A DNA stretch of 64,000 bases from Williamsia sterculiae (GTDB lineage Bacteria > Actinomycetota > Actinomycetes > Mycobacteriales > Mycobacteriaceae): NCBI RefSeq assembly GCF_900156495.1, contig NZ_FTNT01000002.1, positions 340,359 to 404,358 on the forward strand, read 5' to 3'. Shown here piece after piece: positions 27,510-39,982 of the stretch (its first letter is position 1; the number at the start of each line of letters is the position of its first letter). A model generated the notes under the pieces. The model did not search any database. It saw nothing but the letters and a program-made list of their open reading frames with translations, and was not told where the DNA came from. The position numbers and the translations under genes are program-made.

Positions 27510-28042
27510 TCGGATCACCCCGGTCGGGGTCTCCGCGATCCGGATCGTCCCCACACGGTCTGTCATCCTCCGGAAACCGCCGACTACCGACGGTGGCCGA
27601 CACCGAGGCGTTCGGTGCCGACCTGGCCGGGAGCCTGACCGTGGGCGACCTGGTCATCCTGGACGGTCCGTTGGGGGCGGGTAAGACCGCGGTGGCGCGT
27701 GGTATCGGCGCCGGTCTCGGCGTGACCGGGCGCATCACATCGCCGACGTTCATCATCGCGCGCAGGCACCCGGCCGGCCACGACGACGGATTCGCGATGG
27801 TGCATGTGGACGCCTATCGGCTCCGCGGCGGCGACCCGGACGGCGGTGCGGGGTTCGTGGGTTCGGTTCTCGACGACCTCGACGCCCTCGACCTCGACGC
27901 CGATCTGACCACCGCGGTGGTGGTGGTGGAGTGGGGCGGCGGCCTCGCCGAGCGACTGACCGAACAGCACGTGCTGGTGCGGATGCGGCGGGAGCCCGAC
28001 AGCGACGTGCGCACAGTGGAATGGAGCAGGCAGCCGGGCTGA
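27506..28042 (+). CDS. tsaE: tRNA t6A synthesis ATPase TsaE
   Basis: 178 residues. The ATPase partner of TsaB/TsaD in threonylcarbamoyl transfer to A37 of tRNA. Walker A is GPLGAGKT and SPTFIIA, VHVDAYRL and VVEWGG are family blocks. The N-terminus is extended by about 25 Ser/Gly/Pro-rich residues when started at the GTG at 27506; that GTG overlaps the hydrolase stop (GTGA), so it is kept. First of a four-gene run tsaE-tsaB-rimI-tsaD. Confidence 0.93.
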   Translation: MIGSPRSGSPRSGSSPHGLSSSGNRRLPTVADTEAFGADLAGSLTVGDLVILDGPLGAGKTAVARGIGAGLGVTGRITSPTFIIARRHPAGHDDGFAMVHVDAYRLRGGDPDGGAGFVGSVLDDLDALDLDADLTTAVVVVEWGGGLAERLTEQHVLVRMRREPDSDVRTVEWSRQPG

Positions 28043-28069
28043 CCGGCCGGGCGGGTAGCCTGGACGATC

Positions 28070-28732
28070 GTGCTCGTACTGGTCCTGGACACCTCCACCC
28101 CCGCGGTGACCGCCGGGGTGGTCGAGCTGACCGAGGCGGTCACCGGCGACGCGGCGGTGGCGGTCCGAGCCGAGCGGGTGATCCCCGACGCCCGTGCGCA
28201 CGCCGAGATCCTCACCACGCTCGTCCTGGACTGCCTCACCGCCTCGGGGGCGTCGCGTGGCGACCTCGACGCGGTGGTGGTGGGGTGCGGCCCCGGACCG
28301 TTCACCGGACTGCGGGTGGGGATGGCCACCGCCGCCGCCTTCGCCGACGCCCTCGATCTGCCGCTGTACGGCGTCTGCTCCCTCGATGCCATCGCCGTGG
28401 GCACCGACGCCGGGGTCCTGGTGGTCACCGACGCCCGACGCCGTGAGGTGTACTGGGCACGCTATGTCGACGGCGCCCGCGTCGAGGGGCCACGGGTGCT
28501 CGCCCCCGCCGCACTGGCCGACCACCTCGCCGACATCCCGATCTCGACGGTCCTCGGTTCGTCAGCGCACACCGCCCTCTTCGACCTGCCCGCTGGCGGG
28601 CCCGAGACCCCGCCGGTCGCCGGACTGGCCGCGGTGGCCGGACCCGCATTGCTCGCCGGGACCGCACCCACGCCGCCCGTGCCGCTGTATCTGCGACGTC
28701 CCGACGCGGTGCCGTTGGCGGAACGTCGATGA
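28070..28732 (+). CDS. tsaB: tRNA t6A synthesis protein TsaB
   Basis: 220 residues with an ASKHA fold: [15 protein letters not shown] at the start and [18 protein letters not shown] in the first domain, the usual TsaB signature. TsaB scaffolds TsaD and TsaE and lacks its own catalytic metal site. GTG start at 28070; TAGCCT (28056-28061) ends 8 nt before it and may be a -10. Overlaps rimI by ATGA. Confidence 0.94.
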   Translation: MLVLVLDTSTPAVTAGVVELTEAVTGDAAVAVRAERVIPDARAHAEILTTLVLDCLTASGASRGDLDAVVVGCGPGPFTGLRVGMATAAAFADALDLPLYGVCSLDAIAVGTDAGVLVVTDARRREVYWARYVDGARVEGPRVLAPAALADHLADIPISTVLGSSAHTALFDLPAGGPETPPVAGLAAVAGPALLAGTAPTPPVPLYLRRPDAVPLAERR

Positions 28733-29205
28733 CCGCGATCCTCACCGCTCTGCACCCCACCGATGCCCCTCGGTGCGCCGAGATCGAGACCGCGGTGTTC
28801 GGCGGGGACTCGCCCTGGCCCGCCGCCGCGTTCCGCGCCGAGATCGCCGAACCGCACAACCGGTACGTCGCCTTGCGTTCGGACGATCGGCTCATCGGCT
28901 ACGCGGGCATCTCGGTTCTCGGCCCGGTGGGGGAGCGCGAGTGCGAGATCCACACCATCGCGGTCGACGCCGACCACCGTGGGCGCGGCCACGGCCACAC
29001 CCTGCTGCGCGCGCTGCTCGACGTGGCGGACGCCGAGCACGCCGACGTGTTCCTCGAGGTGCGCACCGACAACGACGCCGCCATCGCCCTCTACGACCAC
29101 CACGGCTTCACACGGATGGGACTGCGCCGCAACTACTATCAGCCCAGCGGTGCGGATGCCTACACCATGCGCCGGCCAGCCGGGGGGGACGGGGGACGGA
29201 CATGA
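28729..29205 (+). CDS. rimI: Ribosomal protein S18-alanine N-acetyltransferase
   Basis: 158 residues, GNAT fold. The acetyl-CoA pyrophosphate loop is [26 protein letters not shown] precedes it and [30 protein letters not shown] carries the conserved RimI end. Encoded between tsaB and tsaD with ATGA overlaps on both sides, the standard actinobacterial arrangement. Confidence 0.92.
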   Translation: MTAILTALHPTDAPRCAEIETAVFGGDSPWPAAAFRAEIAEPHNRYVALRSDDRLIGYAGISVLGPVGERECEIHTIAVDADHRGRGHGHTLLRALLDVADAEHADVFLEVRTDNDAAIALYDHHGFTRMGLRRNYYQPSGADAYTMRRPAGGDGGRT

Positions 29206-30233
29206 TCGTGATGGGTGTCGAGAGCTCCTGCGACGAGACCGGTGTGGGCATCGTGCGGTGGAACGACGACGGGACCACCACACTGCTCGCCGACGAGGTC
29301 GCCTCCAGCGTGGACGAGCACGCACGTTACGGCGGGGTGGTGCCCGAGGTGGCGTCTCGTGCCCATCTGGAGGCGATCGTGCCCACGATGCGGCGCGCAC
29401 GCGCCGCGGCAGGCATCGACCGCCCGGACGCGGTGGCCGTCACCATCGGACCCGGACTGGCCGGGGCGCTGCTGGTGGGGGTGGCCGCGGCCAAGGCGTA
29501 TGCCGCGGCCTGGGACCTGCCGTTCTATGCGGTCAACCATCTCGGGGGGCACGTCGCGGTGGACACGCTCGAACACGGCCCGATGCCGCCGTGTGTGGCT
29601 CTGCTGGTCTCGGGTGGACACACCCACCTGCTGTCCGTCCCGGACCTGGGCGCACCGATCGTGGAGTTGGGCACCACCGTCGACGACGCGGCAGGCGAGG
29701 CGTTCGACAAGGTCGCCCGGTTGCTGGGGCTGGGCTTTCCCGGTGGACCCGCCCTCGATGTCGCGGCTGCGCAGGGCGACCCGACGGCGATCGCGTTCCC
29801 GCGAGGGATGACCGGGCCGCGCGACGCCCGCCACGACTTCTCGTTCAGTGGCCTGAAGACCGCGGTCGCGCGGCATGTGGAACGGTGCGAACGCGAGGGC
29901 GTCCCGGTGAACGTCGCCGACGTCGCGGCGTCGTTTCAGGAGGCGGTCGCCGATGTGCTCACGATGAAGGCCGTGCGGGCCTGCGGAGACACCGGCGTGG
30001 ACACCCTGGTCCTCGGTGGGGGTGCGACGGCGAACTCCCGGATCCGCGCGCTCGCCGAGGAACGCTGCGCCGCCGCGGACATCACCCTCCGGGTGCCGAG
30101 GCCGCGGCTGTGCACCGACAACGGGGTGATGATCGCGACGCTGGCGGCTCATCTCATCGCCGCCGGGGCACCCCCGTCGGAGCTGACCGTGGCCACCGAC
30201 CCGGGTATGTCGGTGCAGGTCAGTTCGTACTGA
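29202..30233 (+). CDS. tsaD: tRNA N6-adenosine threonylcarbamoyltransferase
   Basis: 343 residues. Catalyses the last step of t6A formation. [14 protein letters not shown] opens the ASKHA core; the metal-binding His pair is in [10 protein letters not shown], where many bacteria have HMEGH, and [24 protein letters not shown] and [14 protein letters not shown] follow. The C-terminus has [10 protein letters not shown] with the last metal ligand. ATG at 29202 overlaps rimI; the 3' end overlaps the convergent marR gene by 14 bp. Confidence 0.96.
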   Translation: MIVMGVESSCDETGVGIVRWNDDGTTTLLADEVASSVDEHARYGGVVPEVASRAHLEAIVPTMRRARAAAGIDRPDAVAVTIGPGLAGALLVGVAAAKAYAAAWDLPFYAVNHLGGHVAVDTLEHGPMPPCVALLVSGGHTHLLSVPDLGAPIVELGTTVDDAAGEAFDKVARLLGLGFPGGPALDVAAAQGDPTAIAFPRGMTGPRDARHDFSFSGLKTAVARHVERCEREGVPVNVADVAASFQEAVADVLTMKAVRACGDTGVDTLVLGGGATANSRIRALAEERCAAADITLRVPRPRLCTDNGVMIATLAAHLIAAGAPPSELTVATDPGMSVQVSSY

Positions 30234-30714
30234 CCGGTTCACCCGCGGTGCGCGCGGGTCCGCGGTCGGCGAGGGCGGCGGTGCCGCACAGTCCGCCACC
30301 TGCGGCGACCTCGGTCCGCAGGATCTGCCGTTGCGTCGGACGGGCCTCGACGTACTTGGCCGCGCCGTCCGGGGTGAGCGCCGCGAACACCGAGCGGCGG
30401 TCGTTGTCACACATGGTGCGCTGGGCCAGACCGTCCTTCTCCAGGCCCGCGACCAGCCTGGACAACGCGCTCTGGCTCAGATGCACCTGACCCGACAGCT
30501 CACTCATCCGCAGCTTGCACTGGTCCACACCCGACAGCCGCTCCAACACCTCGAACTCGCTGGCGCTGATCTGGTGTTTGTGCTGCAACACCCGGTCGAT
30601 CTCGCACTGCAACCGGTGGTAGCGAACGGTGAGGGTGTGCCAGGCGCCGGCGAGATCGTCGTCACCGGTGCCGTCGGGGCACTGCAGCTCACCACGTTGT
30701 GACTCGTCGGACAT
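30220..30714 (-). CDS. MarR-family transcriptional regulator
   Basis: 164 residues with a winged helix-turn-helix: [64 protein letters not shown] contains recognition helix and wing. ATG at 30714 is favoured over the longer frame because a TATGAT hexamer (30726-30721, minus strand) ends 6 nt before it, so the mRNA may start at the ATG itself. Divergent from the MFS efflux gene with 85 bp between, so it most likely represses that gene and itself and responds to a small ligand. Confidence 0.87.
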   Translation of the reverse strand: MSDESQRGELQCPDGTGDDDLAGAWHTLTVRYHRLQCEIDRVLQHKHQISASEFEVLERLSGVDQCKLRMSELSGQVHLSQSALSRLVAGLEKDGLAQRTMCDNDRRSVFAALTPDGAAKYVEARPTQRQILRTEVAAGGGLCGTAALADRGPARTAGEPVSTN

Positions 30715-30730
30715 GACCGGATCATAGCAC

Positions 30731-30742
30731 ATGCGCGCGCAT
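30731..30742. promoter_or_regulatory. Palindrome in the marR-MFS intergenic region
   Basis: ATGCGCGCGCAT is a perfect 12-bp palindrome between the predicted -10 and -35 of marR, so a bound dimer would block it. A second inverted pair, TATATG (30758-30763) and CATATA (30785-30790), frames the MFS promoter. Either could be the MarR operator; which one is bound cannot be told from sequence. Confidence 0.45.
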
Positions 30743-30763
30743 CAATTGCAGCGGAATTATATG

Positions 30764-30792
30764 TAGACACATTGGATGCAACTGCATATAGT
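30764..30792 (+). promoter_or_regulatory. Predicted leaderless promoter of the MFS gene
   Basis: TAGACA (30764-30769), a 17-bp spacer and TATAGT (30787-30792) make a near-consensus housekeeping promoter. The start site would fall at 30799-30800, the A of the ATG, so the message is likely leaderless. This rules out an upstream in-frame ATG at 30776, which lies inside the promoter. Confidence 0.65.
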
Positions 30793-30799
30793 TCCCGCC

Positions 30800-32281
30800 A
30801 TGACCGTAGAACTCGGTAGAGACACCGATACGTCAACACCTGCCCACCAATCCATCGACACACGGGGCGACCACGAGGTCGTCACCACCTCGTCGGGCTG
30901 GACCGGCCGCATCTGGTTGCTGCTGGTCGTGCTCGCGGGGGCCCTCTTCCTCGACGGCCTCGACGTCTCGATGGTCGGGGTCGCGCTGCCGTCCATGGGT
31001 GGCGACCTGCACATGGATCAGTCACAACTCCAATGGATCGTCAGCGGTTATGTCCTCGGTTACGGCGGACTGCTGCTGCTCGGCGGTCGGGCCAGTGACC
31101 TCTTCGGTCGGCGTCGCGTCTTCCTCGCCGCGCTGGCGGTGTTCGGCGTGGCGTCGGTCGCCACGGCGGTCGTCGACGTGAACCTCGCGATCATCGCGTT
31201 GCGGTTCGTCAAGGGTGTGGCCGCCGCGTTCACCGTCCCGGCGGGGTTGTCCATCATCACCACCACGTTCGCCGAGGGGCCTGCGCGCAACCGCGCGCTG
31301 AGCATCTACACCGTCTGCGGGGCCAGTGGCTTCTCGTTGGGTCTGGTGTTCGGGGGCTTGCTGACCGAACTCTCCTGGCGCGCGACGCTGCTCTTCCCCG
31401 GCCCGGTGGCGTTGTTGCTGCTGGTCGTCGGCTGGAAGGTGATCCCGCGGGTCGCGACCGGCCGGGTCTCGTTGGCGCATTTCGATGCCGCGGGTGCGGT
31501 GACCTCGACCGGAGCGCTGTTGGTCCTCGTCTATGCCGTGGTCTCTGCACCGAACGCGGGCTGGACCTCGGCGACGACGCTGATCCTGTTCGCCGCGGCC
31601 ATCGCGCTCGCCATCGCCTTCGTGGTCGTCGAGACCCGGCATCGGCACCCGCTGATCCGCCTGGGCATCCTGCGATCGGTGTCGGTGATCCACGCCAACG
31701 TCTCGGCCTTCGTGATGTTCGGCGCCTACGTCTCCTTCCAGTTCGTGGTGACGCTGTACCTGCAGGACTCGCTGGGGTGGTCACCGATCGCGATGGCGCT
31801 GGGATTCCTGCCCGCGGGCCTGCTGGTGGTGGCGAGCGCGGTGAAGATGGACCGCGTACTCGACCGCGTGCCCACGGCCCTGCTCATCGCGGCGGGCCTG
31901 ATCGCCTTCCTCGGCGGGTATCTGTGGTTCCTGCGGGCGCAGCCGGGTATGCCCTACGTGGAGTTCCTGCTGCCGACCATCCTGTTGCTCGGCCTCGGGT
32001 TCGCGCTGTGCTTCCCGGCGGTCAACGCCCAGGCCACGTCGGGAGTCCGCGACGACGAGCAGGGGCTGGCGTCGGGTCTGGTCAACACCAGCATCCAGAT
32101 CGGCGGCGCCATCATGATGGCCGTGGTCACCGCGATCCTGAGCAGCACGCACGGCTCGGTCCGGCCGGGGCAGATGATGCCCGGCGGCAGCACCGCGGTG
32201 CTGGTCATCTCGGTCCTCACCGCCGTGGGTGTCGCTGGGACCGGTGCCCTGGTGCTGCGGCGTCGTCGGCGGGCGGCCTGA
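30800..32281 (+). CDS. MFS drug efflux transporter, DHA2 (14-helix) type
   Basis: 493 residues with about 14 hydrophobic segments after a 35-residue cytosolic N-terminus. LDGLDVSMVGVALPSM is the motif D1-like first helix, GRASDLFGRRRVF is motif A, and a Gly/Pro-rich motif C-like helix VCGASGFSLGLVFGGLLTE follows. These assign it to the proton-driven DHA2 multidrug family. Divergent MarR-type regulator next door suggests induction by a toxic compound. No partner periplasmic or outer component is present. Confidence 0.9.
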   Translation: MTVELGRDTDTSTPAHQSIDTRGDHEVVTTSSGWTGRIWLLLVVLAGALFLDGLDVSMVGVALPSMGGDLHMDQSQLQWIVSGYVLGYGGLLLLGGRASDLFGRRRVFLAALAVFGVASVATAVVDVNLAIIALRFVKGVAAAFTVPAGLSIITTTFAEGPARNRALSIYTVCGASGFSLGLVFGGLLTELSWRATLLFPGPVALLLLVVGWKVIPRVATGRVSLAHFDAAGAVTSTGALLVLVYAVVSAPNAGWTSATTLILFAAAIALAIAFVVVETRHRHPLIRLGILRSVSVIHANVSAFVMFGAYVSFQFVVTLYLQDSLGWSPIAMALGFLPAGLLVVASAVKMDRVLDRVPTALLIAAGLIAFLGGYLWFLRAQPGMPYVEFLLPTILLLGLGFALCFPAVNAQATSGVRDDEQGLASGLVNTSIQIGGAIMMAVVTAILSSTHGSVRPGQMMPGGSTAVLVISVLTAVGVAGTGALVLRRRRRAA

Positions 32282-32297
32282 CTCGCACACGTACCTC

Positions 32298-32331
32298 TTG
32301 AGTGCTGGCACTCGCATGTATAGAGTGCTAG
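32298..32331 (+). promoter_or_regulatory. groES promoter with CIRCE operator
   Basis: CTGGCACTC (32305-32313), nine bases, GAGTGCTAG (32323-32331): this matches the CIRCE consensus bound by HrcA with one arm mismatch. A further GAGTGC at 32300-32305 forms a second inverted pair with GCACTC. TTGAGT (32298-32303) and TATAGA (32319-32324) are the likely promoter elements, although the 15-bp spacing is short. Expected effect: repression of groES and probably groEL1 until heat or other folding stress. Confidence 0.85.
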
Positions 32332-32452
32332 GCGGCACCGCAGGTCCCGGCACCCGCGACGACGGGATCTTCCACGGCGCCACATACGTTGCAAGACTCA
32401 CTCGCAGGGGCCTCGCGGCCTCGTAGACCCGAAGAAAGTGGAGGCTCACATC

Positions 32453-32749
32453 GTGGCGAGCGTGAACATCAAGCCGCTTGAGGACAAGATCCTCGTCCAG
32501 GCCGTCGAAGCCGAGACGACCACCGCGTCCGGACTGGTCATCCCCGACACCGCCAAGGAGAAGCCGCAGGAGGGCACCGTGGTTGCCGTCGGACCCGGCC
32601 GGTGGGAGGACGACAAGCGCATCCCCGTCGATGTCGCCGAGGGTGACACCGTGATCTACAGCAAGTACGGCGGCACCGAGATCAAGTACGGCGGCGAGGA
32701 GTACCTGATCCTCTCCGCACGGGACGTGCTGGCCGTCGTGAACAAGTAA
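32453..32749 (+). CDS. groES: Co-chaperonin GroES
   Basis: 98 residues, normal length. [18 protein letters not shown] opens the beta-barrel, [26 protein letters not shown] contains the mobile loop that docks on GroEL, and [20 protein letters not shown] closes it. GTG at 32453 with GTGGAGG 8 nt upstream. Preceded by the CIRCE element and followed by a hairpin before groEL1. Confidence 0.98.
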   Translation: MASVNIKPLEDKILVQAVEAETTTASGLVIPDTAKEKPQEGTVVAVGPGRWEDDKRIPVDVAEGDTVIYSKYGGTEIKYGGEEYLILSARDVLAVVNK

Positions 32750-32781
32750 CGCTGTCAACACGTAAGTCCGTCACCACGTAA

Positions 32782-34563
<1,782 letters not shown>

Positions 34564-34577
34564 GCACATCTGGAACA

Positions 34578-34615
34578 GCAGAAGGGGCGCACCGATCTCG
34601 GTGCGCCCCTTCTGC
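34578..34615. terminator. Bidirectional hairpin between groEL1 and whiB3
   Basis: GCAGAAGGGGCGCACCGA (34578-34595) pairs perfectly with TCGGTGCGCCCCTTCTGC (34598-34615), leaving essentially a two-base loop. Because the run of A and T at the ends is symmetric, it can end transcription from groEL1 (plus) and from the convergent whiB gene (minus). Confidence 0.8.
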
Positions 34616-34645
34616 GTGGTCTCTGGTTCTCGTCCGGCCCGGTTC

Positions 34646-34942
34646 TCAGCCGGCGAGGCGCCTGCCGACCCCGCGCTTCATCAGGACCCCACGCTCCGAT
34701 TCCGAGAGCCCGCCCCAGATGCCGTAGGGCTCGGCGACGGCCAGTGCATGCTCGCGGCACTGCGCGACGACCGGGCACTGGTGGCACAGCTCCTTGGCTC
34801 GACGCTCGCGTTGCGCCCTGGCCCGACCTCGTTCACCGTCGGGGTGGAAGAACATCGCCGAGTCGACGCCGCGGCACAGGCCCTTCATCTGCCAGTCCCA
34901 GATGTCGGCATTGGGGCCGGGAAGGTGGTTCGGCTGAGGCAT
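34646..34942 (-). CDS. whiB3: WhiB-family iron-sulfur regulator, WhiB3-like
   Basis: 98 residues. Four Cys (C23, C53, C56, C62) in the C...CxxCxxxxxC pattern bind a [4Fe-4S] cluster sensitive to O2 and NO; YGIWGG is the turn that contacts the sigma factor and GVGRRLAG ends a basic DNA-binding tail. ATG at 34942 is preceded by AAGGAG; a TTG five codons upstream is less likely. The location next to groEL1 is that of M. tuberculosis whiB3, which controls redox balance and lipid synthesis. Confidence 0.9.
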   Translation of the reverse strand: MPQPNHLPGPNADIWDWQMKGLCRGVDSAMFFHPDGERGRARAQRERRAKELCHQCPVVAQCREHALAVAEPYGIWGGLSESERGVLMKRGVGRRLAG

Positions 34943-35397
34943 TACAGCTCCTTGCAACGTGCCAGCTTGGTCTCGAACTGGTCAAATGAGCCGGATCACG
35001 CTGTCTGCGAGTCCGTTTCAACAGTCGCCTACGACGATGTTTGCTGCGACATCGCAACAGTATGCAAACGGTGGAAATGCAGTCAACAAGCACTGGTGGG
35101 TGCCGAAAACGCGCAAAGATTCCGGAAATGTTAACCGCGTGTTGAAATGACGATGGTTCTCGTCGGGCTCCGTACGAACTCGTCAGGGTGGTCGATCGCG
35201 GGGGTGAAACTGCTGGTGAAGGATGGTTTGGTGGCGAATCGGCAGGCGGCGCACCGGCCCCGATCGGAGCGGCGGCGCGAGTCGGGGTCCACCCGTGTGG
35301 TCATCGATAGGCAATCTATTGTTCGCTTTTCGGAAACATTTGCGCGGACGGCGGTCCGCATTGCCTTCGTTAAATTCTCGCTAATTCGGAGTTGTGG
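34943..35397. other. Long intergenic region upstream of whiB3 and the Rv3415c-like gene
   Basis: About 455 bp without a convincing gene, lower in GC than its surroundings. Seen in it: the whiB3 ribosome-binding site, a short inverted repeat TGCGA (35045-35049) / TCGCA (35052-35056), and a small GCGGAC/GTCCGC hairpin (35344-35359) ahead of the next gene. A long untranslated leader for whiB3, as reported for some whiB genes, is possible but not shown. The open frame at 35147-35413 lacks support. Confidence 0.5.
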
Positions 35398-36183
35398 ATG
35401 GAAACGTGGCTGATGGATGCGGCATTCGGTGTCGATCCGCGCGGCGATGTGCGACGACCGGGGCCGGGCGCCCCCGGCCTCGACGTCTGGCTGTGGGCGG
35501 TGTGGATGGGTGGTCGGGGCGGTCGGCAGGCCGCGCAGACCGAGTTGAGTGCGTTGGGCGCGCATCGCGACCCACTCATCCGGTCGCTGGCCTGGTCGAC
35601 CTCGGCCTCGCTGATCCGCCAGCGCGGACGGCATGCCGCTGCCGCGCCGCTGGACGGGTGGGCGATCGCCGTCGCCGACCCCGGACGGGTCCGGGGTGAC
35701 CCGGGGCGGATGGAGGCGGCCGAGGTGGACGCGCTGGTCGGGCTGGCCGCCGACCACCTGGGCCTCGGACGGGTGGACGTCGCGTTGCGGCTGATCGACA
35801 CCGCTGCCGCGAGGGCCGACGGGTGGGGACCACGGGAATGGGTCTGGGGTGACCGGGTTCGACTGCGGGTGCAATGGGTGTTGGCGGAGTGCGGTCTGTA
35901 CGGTGACGACGCCGCGTCGGCGGCCCGGCACGCCGAGAGGGCGCGGGAACTGGCGTCGGAGTGTCCGTCGGTACGGCATGTGATCAAGACCGAGATGATC
36001 TGGGCTGCGGCGCGGGCGGCCGCCGGGGATCCGGCAACCGCGCTGGCCACGGCCGCCTCGGCACGCGACGACGCCGCGCGTTGCGGTCTGCGCCCGCTGG
36101 CCGCAGCATGTGGACAGCTGCTCGACGGGCTCGCGCGTGACGCACGGGGTGCCGCACGGGACCGCGCGCGGTCGCTAAGCTGA
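35398..36183 (+). CDS. Conserved hypothetical protein (Rv3415c-like), helical repeat type
   Basis: 261 residues, Ala/Arg rich and almost entirely helical, with recurring Ala-Leu patterns that suggest tetratricopeptide-like repeats (for instance ALGAHRDPLIRSLAWSTSASLIRQRG, and RHAERARELASE). No catalytic motif, signal peptide or membrane segment. It lies between whiB3 and sigD, as in M. tuberculosis. ATG at 35398 with GGAG upstream. Function unknown; a protein-protein interaction role is the only safe inference. Confidence 0.75.
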   Translation: METWLMDAAFGVDPRGDVRRPGPGAPGLDVWLWAVWMGGRGGRQAAQTELSALGAHRDPLIRSLAWSTSASLIRQRGRHAAAAPLDGWAIAVADPGRVRGDPGRMEAAEVDALVGLAADHLGLGRVDVALRLIDTAAARADGWGPREWVWGDRVRLRVQWVLAECGLYGDDAASAARHAERARELASECPSVRHVIKTEMIWAAARAAAGDPATALATAASARDDAARCGLRPLAAACGQLLDGLARDARGAARDRARSLS

Positions 36184-36272
36184 CATACGGACTTTCACGC
36201 CTCAATGACCACATGCGGGCAATTCGGAGAAATTTGCCTGACGACCTGTAACGCGGGGATCTGCAGCTGACG

Positions 36273-36848
36273 ATGATACTGACAGGTGAAGAGCTTGATC
36301 AGGCCGTCGCTGCGGCAACGCATGGCGACCGCACTGCTCTCTCCGATGTACTCGAAAGTGTGCGGCCCCTGGTCCTGCGATATTGCCGGGCCAGGGTGGG
36401 GGCGGGTGAACGGCACTCGCACTCGGCTGACGACGTTGCCCAGGAGGTGTGTATGGCGGTCATGACTGCGTTGCCGCGATACACCAACCAGGGGCGACCG
36501 TTCATGGCCTTCGTGTACGGCATCGCCGCGCACAAGGTCGCCGACGCGCACCGGGGGGCGGCGCGAGTGAAGTCCGATCCCGTGGACGAGATGCCCGAGG
36601 GTGTCGACGTCTACGACGGTCCGGAGCAGATGGCACTCGACGCCGACTCCACACGTCAGATGAGAGAACTGCTCGACACCCTTCCCGAGAAACAACGGGA
36701 GGTCTTGGTCCTGCGGTTGATCGTGGGACTGAGTGCGGAAGAGACCGCGGAAACGGTCGGGAGTACTCCAGGAGCGGTGAGGGTGGCCCAACACCGGGCG
36801 CTGAACAAGTTGAAGGCCGAGATGACGAGAGGGGGATGGGTCCGATGA
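36273..36848 (+). CDS. sigD: ECF-type RNA polymerase sigma factor SigD
   Basis: 191 residues. Region 2 spans RPLVLRYCRARVGAGERHSHSADDVAQEVCMAVMTALPRY and the following helix; region 4 is LDTLPEKQREVLVLRLIVGLSAEETAETVGSTPGAVRVAQHRALNKLK with the DNA-reading helix. The gene is followed with an ATGA overlap by its anti-sigma factor, which fixes the identity as SigD. In mycobacteria SigD directs genes of starvation adaptation and translation. Confidence 0.95.
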   Translation: MILTGEELDQAVAAATHGDRTALSDVLESVRPLVLRYCRARVGAGERHSHSADDVAQEVCMAVMTALPRYTNQGRPFMAFVYGIAAHKVADAHRGAARVKSDPVDEMPEGVDVYDGPEQMALDADSTRQMRELLDTLPEKQREVLVLRLIVGLSAEETAETVGSTPGAVRVAQHRALNKLKAEMTRGGWVR

Positions 36849-37759
36849 CAGATGACGACAAGCGTCGTGACGGCGATCCGTTCGCCGATCGTCAGCGCGG
36901 TGATCGACCCGAGAATTCGACGCCGCTCGATCTCGACGCGATCCGGGCCGACGACGAGCTGCTCGACGCGATCGCCCGTAACGAAGGTGTGCGGGTCGGC
37001 AGCGACGTCGACTACGAGCTGACCTCGCTGTTGGCCGGCTGGCGACACGACGTGCTGGCACCCGGTGACACCGGCGTCCCCACCCTCGAACAGGTGGAGG
37101 AGGCGATCGCCGCCGAGCAGCGTGTGGGCCAGCGGCACCGTTCGCTGCGCACCCTGCGGATCGTCGGTGCGGCCGCCGCGCTGATCATCGTGGCCTTCGG
37201 GGGTCTCACCGTGATGTCGCGCGACGCCAACCCCGGCGACCCGCTGTGGGGGATCAAACAGACCGTCTTCGGCGCCGACGCCAGCGCGACCGTGGCCAGC
37301 CAGAGCGCCCAGTCCAATCTGGAGAAGGCGCAGCGGGCGATGGCCGAGGGCAAGAAGGCCGAGGCCCTGAGCTACCTGCAGTCGGCCAAACAGACGGTCA
37401 CCGATGTCCGCGAGGCCGACGGTCGCGACGACATGCAGACCCGCATCGATCAGTTGTTGGCGCAGGTGCAGACGCAGACCTCGGCCGTACCCACCACTGT
37501 TCCGCAGTTGCCGTCGAATGTGATCCCCACCGAGATCACCGACCTGCAGAACCAGTTGTTGCCGCAGAACAACGGTGGATCGGGCAGTGAGTCGCAGGCA
37601 CCGGCAGATCCGGGCACGGGTGCCGACCAGCAGGACAAAGACAAGACCTTGCTCAGGCGACAGTTGCAGCAGGCGGTGCCCACACCGCCGTCGACGCCGA
37701 ATCTGCCGACCAGTCTGCCGATTCCGACCACCACCACGACGACGACCACACCCAACTGA
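36845..37759 (+). CDS. rsdA: Anti-sigma-D factor RsdA
   Basis: 304 residues. The cytoplasmic sigma-binding segment LDLDAIRADDELLDAIARNE (about 28-47) is the RsdA family mark; one transmembrane helix follows at about 105-124, and the outside part ends in Gln-rich and Pro/Thr-rich stretches with a run of eight Thr. This topology lets proteolysis release SigD. ATGA overlap with sigD. A strong hairpin terminates the operon just after the stop. Confidence 0.93.
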   Translation: MTDDDKRRDGDPFADRQRGDRPENSTPLDLDAIRADDELLDAIARNEGVRVGSDVDYELTSLLAGWRHDVLAPGDTGVPTLEQVEEAIAAEQRVGQRHRSLRTLRIVGAAAALIIVAFGGLTVMSRDANPGDPLWGIKQTVFGADASATVASQSAQSNLEKAQRAMAEGKKAEALSYLQSAKQTVTDVREADGRDDMQTRIDQLLAQVQTQTSAVPTTVPQLPSNVIPTEITDLQNQLLPQNNGGSGSESQAPADPGTGADQQDKDKTLLRRQLQQAVPTPPSTPNLPTSLPIPTTTTTTTTPN

Positions 37760-37766
37760 CCGACAG

Positions 37767-37806
37767 ACGTCGAGGCGCTCCCCAGACCTGGGGAGCGCCT
37801 CGACGT
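37767..37806 (+). terminator. Terminator hairpin after rsdA
   Basis: ACGTCGAGGCGCTCCCCAG (37767-37785) pairs perfectly with CTGGGGAGCGCCTCGACGT (37788-37806), 19 bp of stem. It begins 8 bp after the rsdA stop and lies before the 3' end of the convergent DUF5319 gene, so it may serve both. Confidence 0.8.
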
Positions 37807-37837
37807 GTGTGCGGGTGGCGGAAGGTGCGGTGGAGCG

Positions 37838-39918
<2,081 letters not shown>

Positions 39919-39982
39919 CCGGTGGGGCACACTCCGGCGGGTAACGGTTCTCGATCAACAGTTCTCTGCGAAAGGCGCATCG

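Noticed and set aside
35147-35413. 88-codon frame in the whiB3 upstream region
   Set aside because: No ribosome-binding site, no homology and a Ser/Arg-rich composition; it lies in a likely regulatory region.
37720-37757. Run of ACC/ACG codons as a microsatellite
   Set aside because: It encodes the Thr/Pro tail of RsdA and is ordinary low-complexity sequence at a C-terminus.
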